Below are positions 1 to 10,734 of a DNA stretch of 64,000 nucleotides, piece by piece. Numbering within the stretch: the stretch's first letter is position 1; every line of letters starts with the position of its first letter. A program made the position numbers and the translations under genes. Below the pieces are notes generated by a model. It was not told the origin of the DNA. It saw only the letters and a program-made list of their open reading frames with translations, and made no database searches. The stretch spans positions 58,191,889 through 58,255,888 of the forward strand of contig NC_080422.1 of the NCBI RefSeq assembly GCF_029873635.1, read 5' to 3'. This DNA is from Malania oleifera. Its lineage: Eukaryota > Streptophyta > Magnoliopsida > Santalales > Ximeniaceae.

Positions 1-670
1 TAGGACCTCCAAATAACATGAAAAACTTTTTTCATAAAATGTCTAACTTATACAAAGGTTTTTAAATGGTTTTAAAGTTAAAAGAAGGCAAAAACTAAAT
101 TTTTCAAAGGGGTCGGTCAACCGGCCAGTCGATCGAATGTTAGAAATAAGCAATTTTCTCACTCAATTCGATCTCATATAAAACCATGTTCAACATGAAA
201 ATTGTGGAGTTTTCCAATATCTTGAGTTTGAAACCAAGAACGTCCAAGTTGGAGTTACACAGAAAAGGTTATGGCCAAAACACTGAAACGTGTCCGTAAG
301 AGAAAAACTCCCTTCATGTTTCTTCCATCTCATTGATGGACATTTTTCTTAAATCAAAAATCATTATCTGAAAATCTATTCAACATGAAAGTTATGGTAT
401 TTTCTTTTTCCTTTCTATTGATATTAATAACATCCAATTTGGAGTTCTATAGAAAACGTTATGGCCAAACATTGAACAGTGTCTGCGTAGAAAAGTAGAG
501 GTCGGTCGACCGAACCTTCACTACGGTTGACTGAAACTCGTTGATCCTCGGTCGACCGTACCTTGATTCTGGTCGACTGACCTTCTCGAGAAAGTGTCCC
601 AACAGCTAGTTTTCAAAGTAAAAATATATTTTAAGGTCCTAACGGCTATATAACGGTCACAAGGAGTTTT

Positions 671-685
671 TGCCTATAAATACAA
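671..685 (+). promoter_or_regulatory. TATA box of copia LTR
   Basis: GCCTATAAATACAAC lies 80-550 bases downstream of the GTCGAC-type motif cluster. The same order, motif cluster then TATA, occurs in several other copia LTRs here. It probably marks the U3 promoter, so transcription would start some 30 bases further on. Inferred from sequence only. Confidence 0.55.
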
Positions 686-1557
686 CCCGAAAACACTTGA
701 AAATTGTTGGAGAATCCCTTTTTTAATTTAGTTTATCATTCTTTGATTCTCCCACACTTCTATACCCCATTTGTTCTTTAAATTCTCATTTTTCTCCTAC
801 TCTTCTTTTATTTAAAAATCATTTTGGGAGAAAATATTCTTGGGGGTTTTATGTGAAGAGGCTTGAGCATATATCATATACATATATATTGCTTGATGGC
901 CTTCTTTTTCATTTGCGATATATTTTCAAAGATTAAAATGTCTCCTATTCTCTTCTTTTGAAAACCATTTTTGGGGAAAATATTTTGGGGTTATATTTGA
1001 AGAGACTTGAGCATATAACATTCTCTATATGTATATTGCTTGAAGGCCTTTCTATTTTTCATGTTTTCAAAGATTAAATTTCTCTCATATTCTTTTATTT
1101 GGAAAAATATTTTTTGGAGAAATTTATTGTGAATAATGTCTTGAAGGCTTGGGCTAATATTCTTGCTCATATATTTTACTTGAATGCCTTCTTGGGATTA
1201 ATTTTACTAAGGTCAATCATTTTGAAGAAAACCCTAATATTCTCCTACTCTCATCTTGACATACATTTGTTGGAGAATTTCTTTGGGTTATACAAGAGGG
1301 AGCCTTGAGCATATATCAATTTAATATATACTTGCTTGAGAGGCTTCTCCTTCTATTTTATAAAGGTTAATCATTTTAGAAAAAAAATCATTTTCCAAAC
1401 TCTCAAGTTTTACTTGAAAAATATTTTGAGAGAAAACCCATACTCTACATGAGCTTCATTTCAAAATCATATGAGAATGCATATTAGATTTTAATGTTGT
1501 ACATTTCTACTTGTATTTTAGAAGCATATTTTATGTACAAAATGATTTTATTGTAAT

Positions 1558-1775
1558 GGTTCAGTTCAGCCCATTAATTGAACTGGAGAGTCTCAGCCCC
1601 ACAAGTGAGATCGGTTCGGTTCAGCCCGTTAATTGAACTGGGGAGTCTCAGCTCCGCAAGTGAGACCGGTTTGGTTCAGCCCAGAATTGAACTGGGGAGT
1701 CTCAGCCTCGCAAGTGAGACTAGTTTGGCTCAGCCTAGTAATTGAGCTGGGCTTTTCCACACCCCGTAAGGAGAG
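1558..1775 (+). repeat. Tandem hairpin repeat inside copia LTR
   Basis: About three and a half tandem units of roughly 55-62 bases. Each unit holds two stem-loops. The first pairs CAGTTC (1562-1567) with GAACTG (1580-1585). The second pairs TCTCA (1591-1595) with TGAGA (1606-1610), extended to a perfect six-base stem GTCTCA/TGAGAC at 1645-1666 and 1699-1720. In the fourth unit the stems change on both sides: GCTCA/TGAGC (1728-1747) and TTTCC/GGAGA (1754-1774, one G-T pair). Loops keep a GCCCCGTAA-like sequence. It lies downstream of the TATA box, so it should be in the RNA. Confidence 0.75.
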
Positions 1776-2172
1776 GATGTAAAAGGCTTTTGCTCCGCCC
1801 GGTTAAGTGAGTAGGTATATTGGAATCCTTGGGGGTAAGCCCAAGGCGGGCATGTAGGCTGGTTTGGCCAAACCTCGATAACAAATCTGGTGTCTCTCTT
1901 TCTATCTTATTTAATTTTTTGCATTTTAATTTCAGCATGTGTATGAATGTTTATTTAATGTCGAAATTATTTTCATGCACACATTTGATTTAAATAAGAT
2001 ACTGCACACGTGTATGTTTGCTTTTATTGTTAATCTCACTTTGCATACACGTATACATGTTGAATGGGATATGATACTGTGATGAATCGATGAATTGTTT
2101 AAATTAGCCAAAAAGTTTTTAAAACCCAATTAACCCCCCCCCCCCTTTTTTGGGATCACACCAATTCCAACA

Positions 2173-3006
2173 CCCTAATTACACATCGGCTCATTCATAC
2201 ACAATTCATGCAACTCCGAAGCAAGTTACTCATGCAAGTTTCATTATTATATAGCCATTAAGAACAATATACTCGCATAGAGTTAATCAACAATTACAAT
2301 TCAGAGTTAATGTAGCCATATAAATTTGAGTATAAATAGGTGAAATCTCGAGACATATGTAATGTGTATGAATCGTTACACGTAGGATATCCATGGGCAC
2401 CTACAGAATAGTTGTTTTAATTCAGCCTTATTGGTATACCCTCAAAAACACTCAAGAAGGATAGGTTCACTTGTTATATGTGAGGAGGAGTGTCATGATC
2501 AAACATCTCACATATTGCAAGGAACAAACACTAGATGTATGGAGTGAACTAGTCTCATAAGAAAGATCCAGCCCATTTGTGAGGTGTGGGGTCCTTCACC
2601 CTAGCATTTTCTCACCTGTTCACCATATCCAACCAAGACTACCCTAGATAAACTTATTCACCAATCAGACATGAATACATCTCATGCATTAGGTGGTTGA
2701 AGAGTCTTCATATATGGAGAACATGTGTTGTGTCCCTAACATTTTGTTGTAGTTGTGTGGAGCAGGTATTAATCTTTCACCACATTCTAGTGCATTTCTA
2801 TTTCTCTTTTTCTTACTTCTGCTCATTCTTCAATTTCTTTCTTTTCATGGTTAGTTAGGATAATCATTACACTTGTTTTATTGTCTTCATACCACCCATG
2901 TGAGTTGACATCAAAAACTCAAAAGAACAATAAATGGCTCAATAGTACCTCATAAGGTGTCATAGTCGTCATGAGCCCTCTCTCAGTGCTCACAAGGAAC
3001 CCTACG
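2173..3006 (-). mobile_element. Athila/Tat-like G1, 3' non-coding internal segment (left piece)
   Basis: Non-coding internal sequence of G1, cut off from the rest (14318-20758) by copia element A. It matches 61840-62840 of G3 in the same orientation, for example around TCTCGAGACATATGTAATGTG and the stretch AGGTGTGGGGTCCTTCACCC. The same region occurs in the opposite orientation in G2 (about 21880-23300). This lies between the coding part and the 3' LTR in the Athila/Tat group. No ORF of note. Confidence 0.75.
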
Positions 3007-4663
3007 TGAAATTAGGATAGCTTCCCAAGAGGGGGGTGAATTGGGTTTAAAAAAAAATATTTCCTTTTTAATGTTTTTGTGTTATAACAACGAGCACAAC
3101 AAACACACCTCCAACACAATCACAAAATTAAATCAAGTCAACCACAACCAAAAAAAAAAGTAATCAATATCTTGATCTTTGTATCAATAGCCTTGTAACA
3201 AAGTGTAAACCACGCTAAATTTTTATAAGCCCTATGTTATTTCACAATCACACTTCTTCCTAGTGTTTAGTTTTTAAATAAACTTTCAGTTTAATAAGTT
3301 TACGATGATCAACCAACGTAGTACCTTTCGATTTCCACAATCAATGCTGATCAAGCCAAAAAAAATTAACTTCCAGTCTATTTAACAGCCATACACTCAG
3401 AATTTATCAATTTTAAAGCATCCATGTAGGTTGTAAATTTTTTTGAAAAATAAAGAGTAAGGAAAAAGAGAGACAAACCACCAAAGGATTCACTAGTTCA
3501 GTTCCGTTGATGGGTGGAACAATACCGATTACAACCACTCCTTCCTTTAGGCTAGAGCCCATCCCTCCAAACGATATTCCCTTATTTGGTCCAATGATTC
3601 TACAACCTTGAATTGTCTATAAACAAGAAACAAGATAAGGAAAGATTTGTGTACAAAAGACACTCTCACAACAGAGTTGATTAGTACAAGATTTAGCACA
3701 AATATACTTCAAAGTAAATCAATATAAAAGATGAATTTAGATCACCAAATAGATCTTCCAAGTATTGAAAGATTCTTACTTTGAAGGCTCTACTTCAAAA
3801 TTTGTATCAGCAGCAATTCAATAGTTGAAGTAGGATGAACACAAGAGAGTTTGAGAGCTTTTAGAGAACTTTGATTGTTGGAAAATTTATTGGTGTAGAA
3901 ATCTTTGAAGTTTGGGGCTATTTATAGATGTTTAAAAGTAATCCCTAGCCCCCCAAGCTTACTTAGAGTAATCCTCAAGTTTTTCAAAAGAGTAGTGCTC
4001 AAGAAATCCATTTAAAAAATCTTCCCTTTGAGAATTTTAAAAATCTGTTTGAGTGGCAGTCGTCTGCCACGACCTGGCAGTTGCCTGCCATAGAAGAAAC
4101 TGAACGAACTAGACTACTGGTAGTCGCCTACCAGAACCCAAGCAGTCACCTGGCTTGACCTACTGCCACTTTAAAAATCCCTTTTCTAAATTAGGCAGTT
4201 GCTTGCCACATGTAAGCAGTCTTCTGGCTCTTCAACTTCACTTTATATTCTTTAAAAACTTTTCTTCTTTTAAACCCTTATTTAATTTGATTTTAAAACC
4301 ATACTTTAGTTTTTCTAAAAATACATTTCTAAGTTTCTTTTGATTTATAAGAGCTTCAATTCAGTTTATATTGAAGTTTACAGGAAGTACTTACATACAT
4401 ACATCCTTAAAACTCTATTCTTTTGATCTTCAAGTAAGTCCTTGTTCTTCTATGATCATATATCATTTTTGAGCTTTTGATCATCTTTCTTTCTTGAACC
4501 TTTTGTATAGGAAATTCATCATGAGCTTTGTCATCCATTTGAGCTTGGAGTTTCTTTAAGCTTTGCCTTCTTCCTAAAAGAGTTTCACTTGAAACAAACC
4601 ATATCAAACTTATCGTGATTTTTTATCATCAAAATAAGAATTGTAAGCCTTGTCAGGCCAACA
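3007..4663 (-). repeat. 3' LTR of copia A
   Basis: Terminal repeat of 1657 bp, starting TGTTGGCCTGACAAGG on the minus strand at 4663 and ending CCTAATTTCA at 3007. A TATA box (CTATAAATAG on the minus strand) lies at 3917-3928. Upstream of it, at 4045-4230, is a cluster of near-palindromic TGGCAGTCGCCTGCCA-like motifs. Relative to the 5' LTR it lacks about 53 bases near 3474, removing the copia-wide GAGGACGTAGG block. Confidence 0.88.
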
Positions 4664-4680
4664 ATCTCCCCCTTTTTGAT
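4664..4680 (-). other. Polypurine tract of copia A
   Basis: Minus strand reads ATCAAAAAGGGGGAGAT directly before the TGTTGG of the 3' LTR, the site expected for plus-strand DNA priming. Two more AAAGGGGGAG-type tracts lie inward at about 4761-4770 and 4941-4950. Confidence 0.8.
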
Positions 4681-4950
4681 GATGACAAATCTAGAGCAAA
4701 AAGTAGGAAAATACCGATTACATACTTTCCTTTTGAAAAAAAAAATTTACGGCTCTTGGCTCCCCCTTTCAACAAGCATGGGGTTTTCATACACAACGAT
4801 CAAGTTATGAAGCATATACAAAATGTATTCATACAAGCATATAAAATACATTCATATAGTCATATACAAAATGCATTCTTACAAGCCATTATATTACAAG
4901 CATACATATTTCTTTTTGCTCTTCTCTCTCTCGAACACTCTCCCCCTTTG
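4681..4950 (-). mobile_element. Copia A 3' non-coding internal segment
   Basis: Untranslated region between the LINE insertion and the polypurine tract. It holds two extra polypurine tracts and short imperfect tandem repeats around 4800-4905 built on CATATACAAAATGCATTC. No gene is seen. Confidence 0.6.
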
Positions 4951-5823
4951 AACCAGATTGTTAAATTGTGCAGAGTCCTTTTGTGGGAAGGCAGGAGGAA
5001 ACCTTTGGTGGCTTGGAGAGAGATATGTCTCCCTAAAACTGAGGGGGGCCTGGGTGTGTTTGATCTCAATATATGGAATACTGCTTTGCTGTCTAAAGCA
5101 CTTTGGAATATCCACTCCTAGGAGGACTCAGGGTAGACAAAGTGGATCCATCATATGTATTTAACTTATTCAAGCATCTGGAGCATCTCTGTAGCGAAGA
5201 ATGACTCCCCTTTATTCAAGAAACTGTTAACTATTAGAGATCAACTGGTGGTGAACTGTGGTGGTATTGATGTTGCTGTTGATATGCTGAGTAAGTGGGA
5301 GAACAGAGCCAAACTTAGCTATGAATTCTGGAGAGCTAAAGGGCATAAAGTGCCCTAGACTAGGGAGGTTTGGCATAGGGGCATTCTCCCTAAACACTCA
5401 ATCTGCCTTTGGCTGGGTTTGAAAGTAAAGCTCCTTACCTGTGACAAGCTGACAGATAAAGGAATTGATCAGTTATGCACCTTCTGCAACACTGATCCTG
5501 AATCCTTGGATCACTTATTTTTCAAATGCAAATTCACTTCTGAAGTTTGGAATGGTATTAGAAGTTGGCTGGGTATTACTAGAGCCATGACAACCATTAG
5601 AGCTGCTGCAAAATGGCTTCTTAAGGAGGCCAAAGGGAATGGTCTTATTGCTGCAGGGCAGAAGATTGGATTTGCTGCATGTGTGTATTTTATTTGGCAT
5701 TTCTGCAATAGAGGCAAGTTTGAGAACCACTCCATTTCCACTATGGAGCTGATCCATGTGATACAAAGACATGTATATAGTGCTACGTATGAAAATTTTG
5801 ATTTATATACTGTCAAGATGTAA
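4951..5823 (+). pseudogene. LINE ORF2 C-terminal fragment (zf-RVT region)
   Basis: Encodes only the part of a plant LINE polymerase downstream of the reverse transcriptase core. Landmarks are LVAWREICLPKTEGGLGVFD near 5001-5060, TREVWHRGILPKHS near 5360, and the zinc-binding segment LCTFCNTDPESLDHLFFKC near 5476-5530 with the CxxC and HxxxxC ligands visible, as in the zf-RVT family. The frame is broken by stops and a shift around 5120-5165 and a stop at about 5356. Endonuclease and RT catalytic parts are absent. Non-functional remnant. Confidence 0.85.
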
Positions 5824-6034
5824 TATTTTGCTTGTCCCTTTTGGAAGATTGGGATTTATGTTTTTTGTTGATTTGACCATAATGGCCCTTGGGTATGCCC
5901 TGGTTTGATGTAATTTGTGATTTGATCCCCCGTCTGTGTTTGGTTGGATCTCTATGGCCTGGGGATGCCCAGTGTACATGTAAATACTTACTTTGATCAA
6001 TATACTTTTACCCTTTGATAAAAAAAAAAAAAAG
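4951..6034 (+). mobile_element. 5'-truncated L1-type LINE
   Basis: Plus-strand insertion in the 3' region of copia A. It starts inside ORF2, runs through the ORF2 stop at 5823 and a short 3' untranslated region, and ends in a poly(A) run at about 6019-6034. A truncated head and A-tail are the usual product of target-primed reverse transcription. I could not find a matching target duplication between the tail flank GAATTGAAATAC and the bases before 4951, so the left edge is approximate and may have been deleted. Confidence 0.85.
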
Positions 6035-6152
6035 AATTGAAATACAAAGTACTTTTAGATTGTACAAACACAAAAGAAATCTTGTCCAATGAAGTACATA
6101 GAAATACTAATACATAAGCAAAAGATTTAAAATATCTCAAGGTTGAAGCATA

Positions 6153-7363
6153 TCAATTGGAGGCTTCCTTAGTTCCACTTTCATCATCTTCTTCTTCTTG
6201 TTCATCAGATTTTTCAGCAGATTCATCATCACTAAATGAAACTGAGCTAATATCCATTGGAGTTGTGCCTTTGGAAGAACTAGCCAAGCGTTTCTCAACC
6301 TTATCAACACGTTGAACAAGATTTGAACAATGAGTTTCCACAGTGGAAACCTTCTCCTGAAGAGTACCAAGACCAGTTTGCATTCCATCGCTGAAGGTCA
6401 TATAGTGATTGTAAAATGGAATGAACCAAGAGGGAGTTTCTAGGTCGAGTTGTACCGAAGGGGCTGGCATGGAAGGCTGAGAAGGTGGTGCATATGTGGT
6501 GTGGCAATGTCCCTTGTGAAACCATCCTTGAGTAGTTTTCTTATATCTCATACGCTTAAGAATTGTGTCGGAAAAGATATCATAATGGGATTTTCTAGTG
6601 AAGTTTAATGATGGTATGAGAACATTAAAATGTGCAAATACCATATTCAATATCCCAGCTTATGGTAGAATGATATAAGGGGCATCAACTTTCATATTTA
6701 TCCATTTAAGAAGTAAACTTGGAAGATCCAGCTTTTTCCTTTTAAGAATACACCACATAATAAAACAATCTAAGAAAGACATATGGTCATGGGAACCGGA
6801 TCGAGGTAGGATATTATATGTAATAAGTTTATGCAAGATTATAGCTTGGAGATTAAACTGTTTGTAAAGGGGTGGATGCCCAAAGGAGATGGGTGTATTA
6901 GTTATGACTAGAGGTAAAAATTCCTCTAGAGTGAATCCTTGGGCCATTATCCATTGTTTTTCAACAATTTGAACTTCAAAATTGCCCGACTTAACTCGAA
7001 TAATTTTCCCAAAGATATGGGAGTAAGATGAATACTCTTCCCTAGGAGATTTGTTTTTATCCCATTGTCAAGTTTCTCCATGTTAGCATAGAAAATCCGT
7101 ACTATGTTTGGATAGTACCCTTTGGTTTGATATGTGATAAATCGTTCCCATCCAATTTCCTTAAAAGACTCTATGATTTCAAGAAAATCAGAATTGAATA
7201 ATGCAACATCAAGTACTTTACCTAGAATTGGTTTTGTTGAAGCTATTTGATTTCTATAGAAAGTTTTGGCATGAGGAGTTACTAACCACTTCTCTACTTC
7301 ATCGTTGTTGATTCGTGTGGAGGAAGAGGTACCCTTGTTAGCAACCGATTTGATCCGTGGCAT
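6153..7363 (-). pseudogene. Extra ORF downstream of copia pol, plant transposon protein-like (Transposase_32 type)
   Basis: Minus-strand frame in three pieces: 7363-6947, 6947-6660 (overlapping by one base as TAATG, a different frame) and 6650-6153 (same frame, after a TAA at 6662-6660). The first piece starts MPRIKS and contains FKEIGWERFITYQ and PNIVRIFYANMEKLDNG. The second has FLDCFIMWCILKRKKLDLPS. The third ends in a Glu/Asp-rich tail (EKSDEQEEEDDESG). From memory this order resembles the 'putative plant transposon protein' family seen in many plant repeats; its function is unknown. It lies on the pol strand after RNase H, where some SIRE/Maximus copies have an env-like frame, but it has no signal peptide or membrane segment. 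Family assignment needs a profile search. Confidence 0.6.
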
Positions 7364-7506
7364 GTTTGTTTTGAAGAGTGAAACTGATAAACCTTAGAAC
7401 TTTATGCGAGATGATGCAAAGGTTTGGTTTGAATCAGGATTTCAGACGGATTTGGAAGAGAAAACTGTTTGAAAAAAAGTAGGAATGAAATATTTTGGAG
7501 TGAGAG

Positions 7507-7680
7507 GAGAAGGGGCAGGCGCCTGAGAGTAGTTAAAAAGACACATAACAAGGTTTCAAACCCTTACCCATCGCGAGGCAGTCGCCTGCTATGAGGAGGT
7601 AGGCGCCTGTCAACCAAGAAAAATACCAAGTCAGTAGCATGGTAGTCACCTGTCACCCAGGCAGCAGTCGCCTGCCAAGT
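7507..7680 (-). repeat. Near-palindromic motif cluster between RNase H and the extra ORF
   Basis: At least four copies of a GGCAGTCGCCTGCC-like motif (for example GGCAGGCGCCTGAG near 7514 and GGCAGCAGTCGCCTGCC near 7660) spaced 30-60 bases. The same motif marks the U3 part of both LTRs of this element (4045-4230 and 13700-13880). It does not encode a visible protein. Confidence 0.7.
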
Positions 7681-7727
7681 AGATTTCCTATTTAAATAGC
7701 TTCTCGTATATGCATCATTCCTAATTC

Positions 7728-8375
7728 TCATCTAATGAATATGAACCGATCCTCAGAGAGTGGTTTTGTGAATATGTTTGCTAATTGATTGTTTGTATTG
7801 ACAAATTCTAGTGCTATGTCATCGTTTTGCACATAATCTCTAAAGAAGTGGTGTCTTATGTGAATATGTTTTGTTCTTGAGTGTGATATTGGATTTTTTG
7901 AAATATTTATGGCACTTGTGTTGTCACACTTTATTGGAATAGTTTGATATTGAATTTTGAAATCTTTTAATTGTTGTTTCATATAAAACGTTTGGGCACA
8001 ACAACTTCTAGTTGCTATGTATTCTACTTCTGCTGTGGATAATGCCACAGAGTTTTGTTTCTTTGAGAACCAGGAGACTAATGAGTGTCCTAGAAAGTGA
8101 CAAGTTCCACTAGTGCTCTTTCTATCTATTTTGCATCCAACAAAGTCTGCATCTGAATAGCTTATCATTTCAAACTCAGTTCCCTTTGGATACCATAAGC
8201 CTAGTTCGAGTGTGCCTAGTAGATATCTAAGGATTCATTTAACTGCTATTTAATGTGATTCCTTAGGAGCCGATTGGAACCTAGCACACATACATACACT
8301 AAACATGATATCTGGTCTACTTGCTATTGAGTAAAGTAAGCTTCCTATCATGCCTCAGTAATTCTTGGTATCTAC
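7728..8375 (-). pseudogene. RNase H of copia A
   Basis: RNase H module that degrades the RNA strand during cDNA synthesis. The minus-strand frame from 8168 shows ISYSDADFVGCKIDRKSTSG, STAEVEYIA, KCDNTSAINISKNP and HIRHHFFRDYV, the ordered acidic and histidine landmarks of copia RNase H, then IFTKPLSEDRFI at the end. The upstream linker to RT (8170-8375) is readable but broken by stops. It matches copia E at 44760-45420 closely. Confidence 0.85.
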
Positions 8376-9205
8376 TTATTTCCCTTTTTCATCCTTGTCA
8401 AGACTAGTTGAGGTGCTCATGGGAGTTCCTATAGGTTTACTTTCTTCCATATCAAACTTCTTTAACATGTCTTTAATATACTTAGTTTGATTTATGAAAG
8501 TTACATTTTTAGCTTGTTTGATTTGTAACCTTAGGAAGTAATTTAACTCTCCCTTCATGCTCATCTCAAATTCTTTTCGCATAGACTTAGCAAATTCATT
8601 GCACAATTCTTCATGAGTTGCTCCAAAAATAATATCATCAACATAAATTTGTACTATAAGCGTATCTTTATTTTTTGTTTTTATAAATAGAGTGCAATCT
8701 ATTTTTCCTCTTGAAAAGTTGTTTTGAAGTAAGAACTTGCTTAGTCTTTCATACCAAGCTCTAGGAGCTTGTTTCAACCCATATAATGCTTTTTTTTTTT
8801 TTTAACTTAAATACATGATTAGGATTTTTTGAATTTTCAAAACCTGGAGGTTGTTTGACATACACTTCTTCATTTATATATCCATTTAAGAATGCACTCT
8901 TTACATCCATTTGGTATAATTTAAAATCCTTATGGGCTGCATAAGCTAGAAGCATCCTAATTGCTTCCATTCTAGCTACGGGAGCAAAAGTTTCATCGTA
9001 ATCAATACCGTCTGCTTGATTGTAGCCTTGTGCTACTAACCTAGCTTTATTTCTTATAACTACCCCATTTTCATCCTTTTTATTATGAACACCCATTTAG
9101 TTCCTATGATTGATTTATTTTTGGGTTTAGGTATAAGTTCCCACACTTGACTTCTTTCAAATTGATTTAGTTCCTCTTGCATAGCTATAATCCAAGAATA
9201 ATCTT
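8376..9205 (-). pseudogene. Reverse transcriptase of copia A
   Basis: RVT_2-type polymerase that copies the element RNA. Visible motifs: [54 protein letters not shown] and the catalytic YVDD (minus strand of 8634-8645). A run of 14 T at 8790-8803 splits the frame into 9096-8761 and 8777-8376, and a further shift separates it from integrase. The stop at about 8376 cuts it from RNase H. Otherwise the fold is complete. Confidence 0.88.
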
Positions 9206-10734
9206 TTAAGGCTTCTTCAAATTCTTGGGTTCATCTTGAGACAAAAAGGCATAATGGTTACAAATATTTTTCAGTGAGGCTCTAGTGGTTATTCCTTTTG
9301 ATGTTTCACCAAGAATTTGTTCTTTTGGGTGATTTTTAGCATATCTCCATTCTTTAGGTAGTTCTAGATTTTCTATAATGTTTTCATTTGAAGTTTCATT
9401 ATTTTTTTCTTCTTTTATTTCAAGATCTTCTTCTTTTTGTGGAATATCTTCCTTTTCATCAATCTTAACTTTATTGTCATAATTATTTGATTCATCAAAT
9501 GTTATGTGTATTGATTCAATAATAGCAAGAGTTCTTCTATTATAAACCCTATAGGCTTTGCTATTTGTAGAGTAGCTTAAGAAAATACCTTCATCAGATT
9601 TGGCATCAAACTTTCCTAAATCATCTTTAGTGTTAAGGATAAAACATTTGCATCTGAATACATGAAAGTAGGAGATATTAGGTTTTCTACCTTTCCATAG
9701 TTCATACGGTGTTTTGTCTATACTTGATCTTATAGATACCCTATTTACAATATAGCAAGCTCTATTCATAGCTTCAGCCCAAAAGTATTTAGGTAGGTTA
9801 TTTTTGTTTATCATTGTTCTTGTCATTTCTTGTAGGGTTCTATTTTTTCTTTCTACAACTCCATTTTGTTGTGGAGTCCTACGTGCTGAAAAATTATGAT
9901 TTATTCCATATTCATTACAAAATTTGTCAACCTTTTGTTTTTAAACTCCCTACCTTGATCACTTCTAAAACTTGTTATATTATATCCCTTTTCATTTTGT
10001 AATTTCTTGCATAAGGTGATTAGCATGTCACCGGCTTCATCTTTGTTTGCTAAGAATAATACCCAAGTAAATCTTGAATAGTCATCTACTATTACAAAAG
10101 CATATTGTTTACCTCCAAGGCTTAAGGTTCTAGTTGGACCAAATAAGTCTAGATGTAATAGTTCTAGGGGTCTTTTAGTAGATATATATTTTTTCTTTTT
10201 GAAGCTTGTTTCAACTTGCTTTCCCTTTTGGCATGCATCACACATCTTGTCTTTTATGAATTTTGTATTTGGTAATCCTTTTACAAGATTTTTCTTTGAT
10301 AATTTGGATAATAGGTCCATGCTAGCATGTCCTAGTTTCCTATGCCATAACCAACTTATTTCATTCATTGTTGCCAAACAAGTTATGTTTTGATTTACTA
10401 AGCTCTCAAGGTATATATAATAAACATTGTTTATCCTATGAGCTATAAATAAGGTTTCATTGTTATTAGGATTTTGGATAATGCATTTTTCTTTCTTAAA
10501 GATTATTTCAAACCCTTTGTCACTTAATTGGCTAATGCTCAAAAGGTTGTGTTTCAATCCTTCTACTAATAGAACATTGTCAATGGTGAGAGAAGGTTCC
10601 TTACCTATTTTTCCAATGCCGATAATTTTACCTTTGGCATTGTCGCCGAAGGTGACGTATCCCCCATCCTTGTGTTTCAAAGTAGTGAACTTGGTCCTAA
10701 CACCAGTTATGTGTCTTGAATATCCGCTGTCCAA
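9206..10734 (-). pseudogene. Protease-integrase region of copia A
   Basis: From 10734 the frame starts at the aspartic protease motif DSGYSRHITG (tyrosine where the family usually has cysteine), then DNVLLVEGLKHNLLSISQLS, the integrase zinc domain WLWHRKLGHASMDL...CDACQKGKQ, and the catalytic core with LHLDLFGPTR and SFRSDQGREFKN. A stop at 9901 interrupts the core. The segment with the third catalytic acid (NGVVERKNRTLQ) is present at about 9835-9870 in another frame, followed by 9826-9206 with KYFWAEAMNRACYIVNR and a charged linker. All catalytic positions are present but split. Confidence 0.87.

Larger units (their letters stand above)
1..2172 (+). mobile_element. Ty1/copia LTR, 3' part (start lies left of the window)
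   Basis: Long terminal repeat of a SIRE/Maximus-like copia element, plus strand. It ends with a C-rich run, TTGGGATCACACC and the terminal CCAACA, after which Athila/Tat-like G1 internal sequence begins, so this copia copy sits inside G1. Layout in order: near-palindromic GTCGAC-type motifs (about 110-135 and 500-590), a TATA-like box near 675, an AT-rich stretch, a hairpin-forming tandem repeat (1558-1775), then the copia-wide block with GGCGGGCATGTAGGC near 1845. The body resembles the LTR at 53109-55381. Whether it is a solo LTR or the 3' LTR of a full element cannot be told. No gene is seen in it. Confidence 0.8.

Noticed and set aside
6153..7363. Env-like protein in copia A
   Set aside because: Position fits, but there is no signal peptide, membrane segment or cysteine pattern. 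The blocks fit a plant transposon protein family better.
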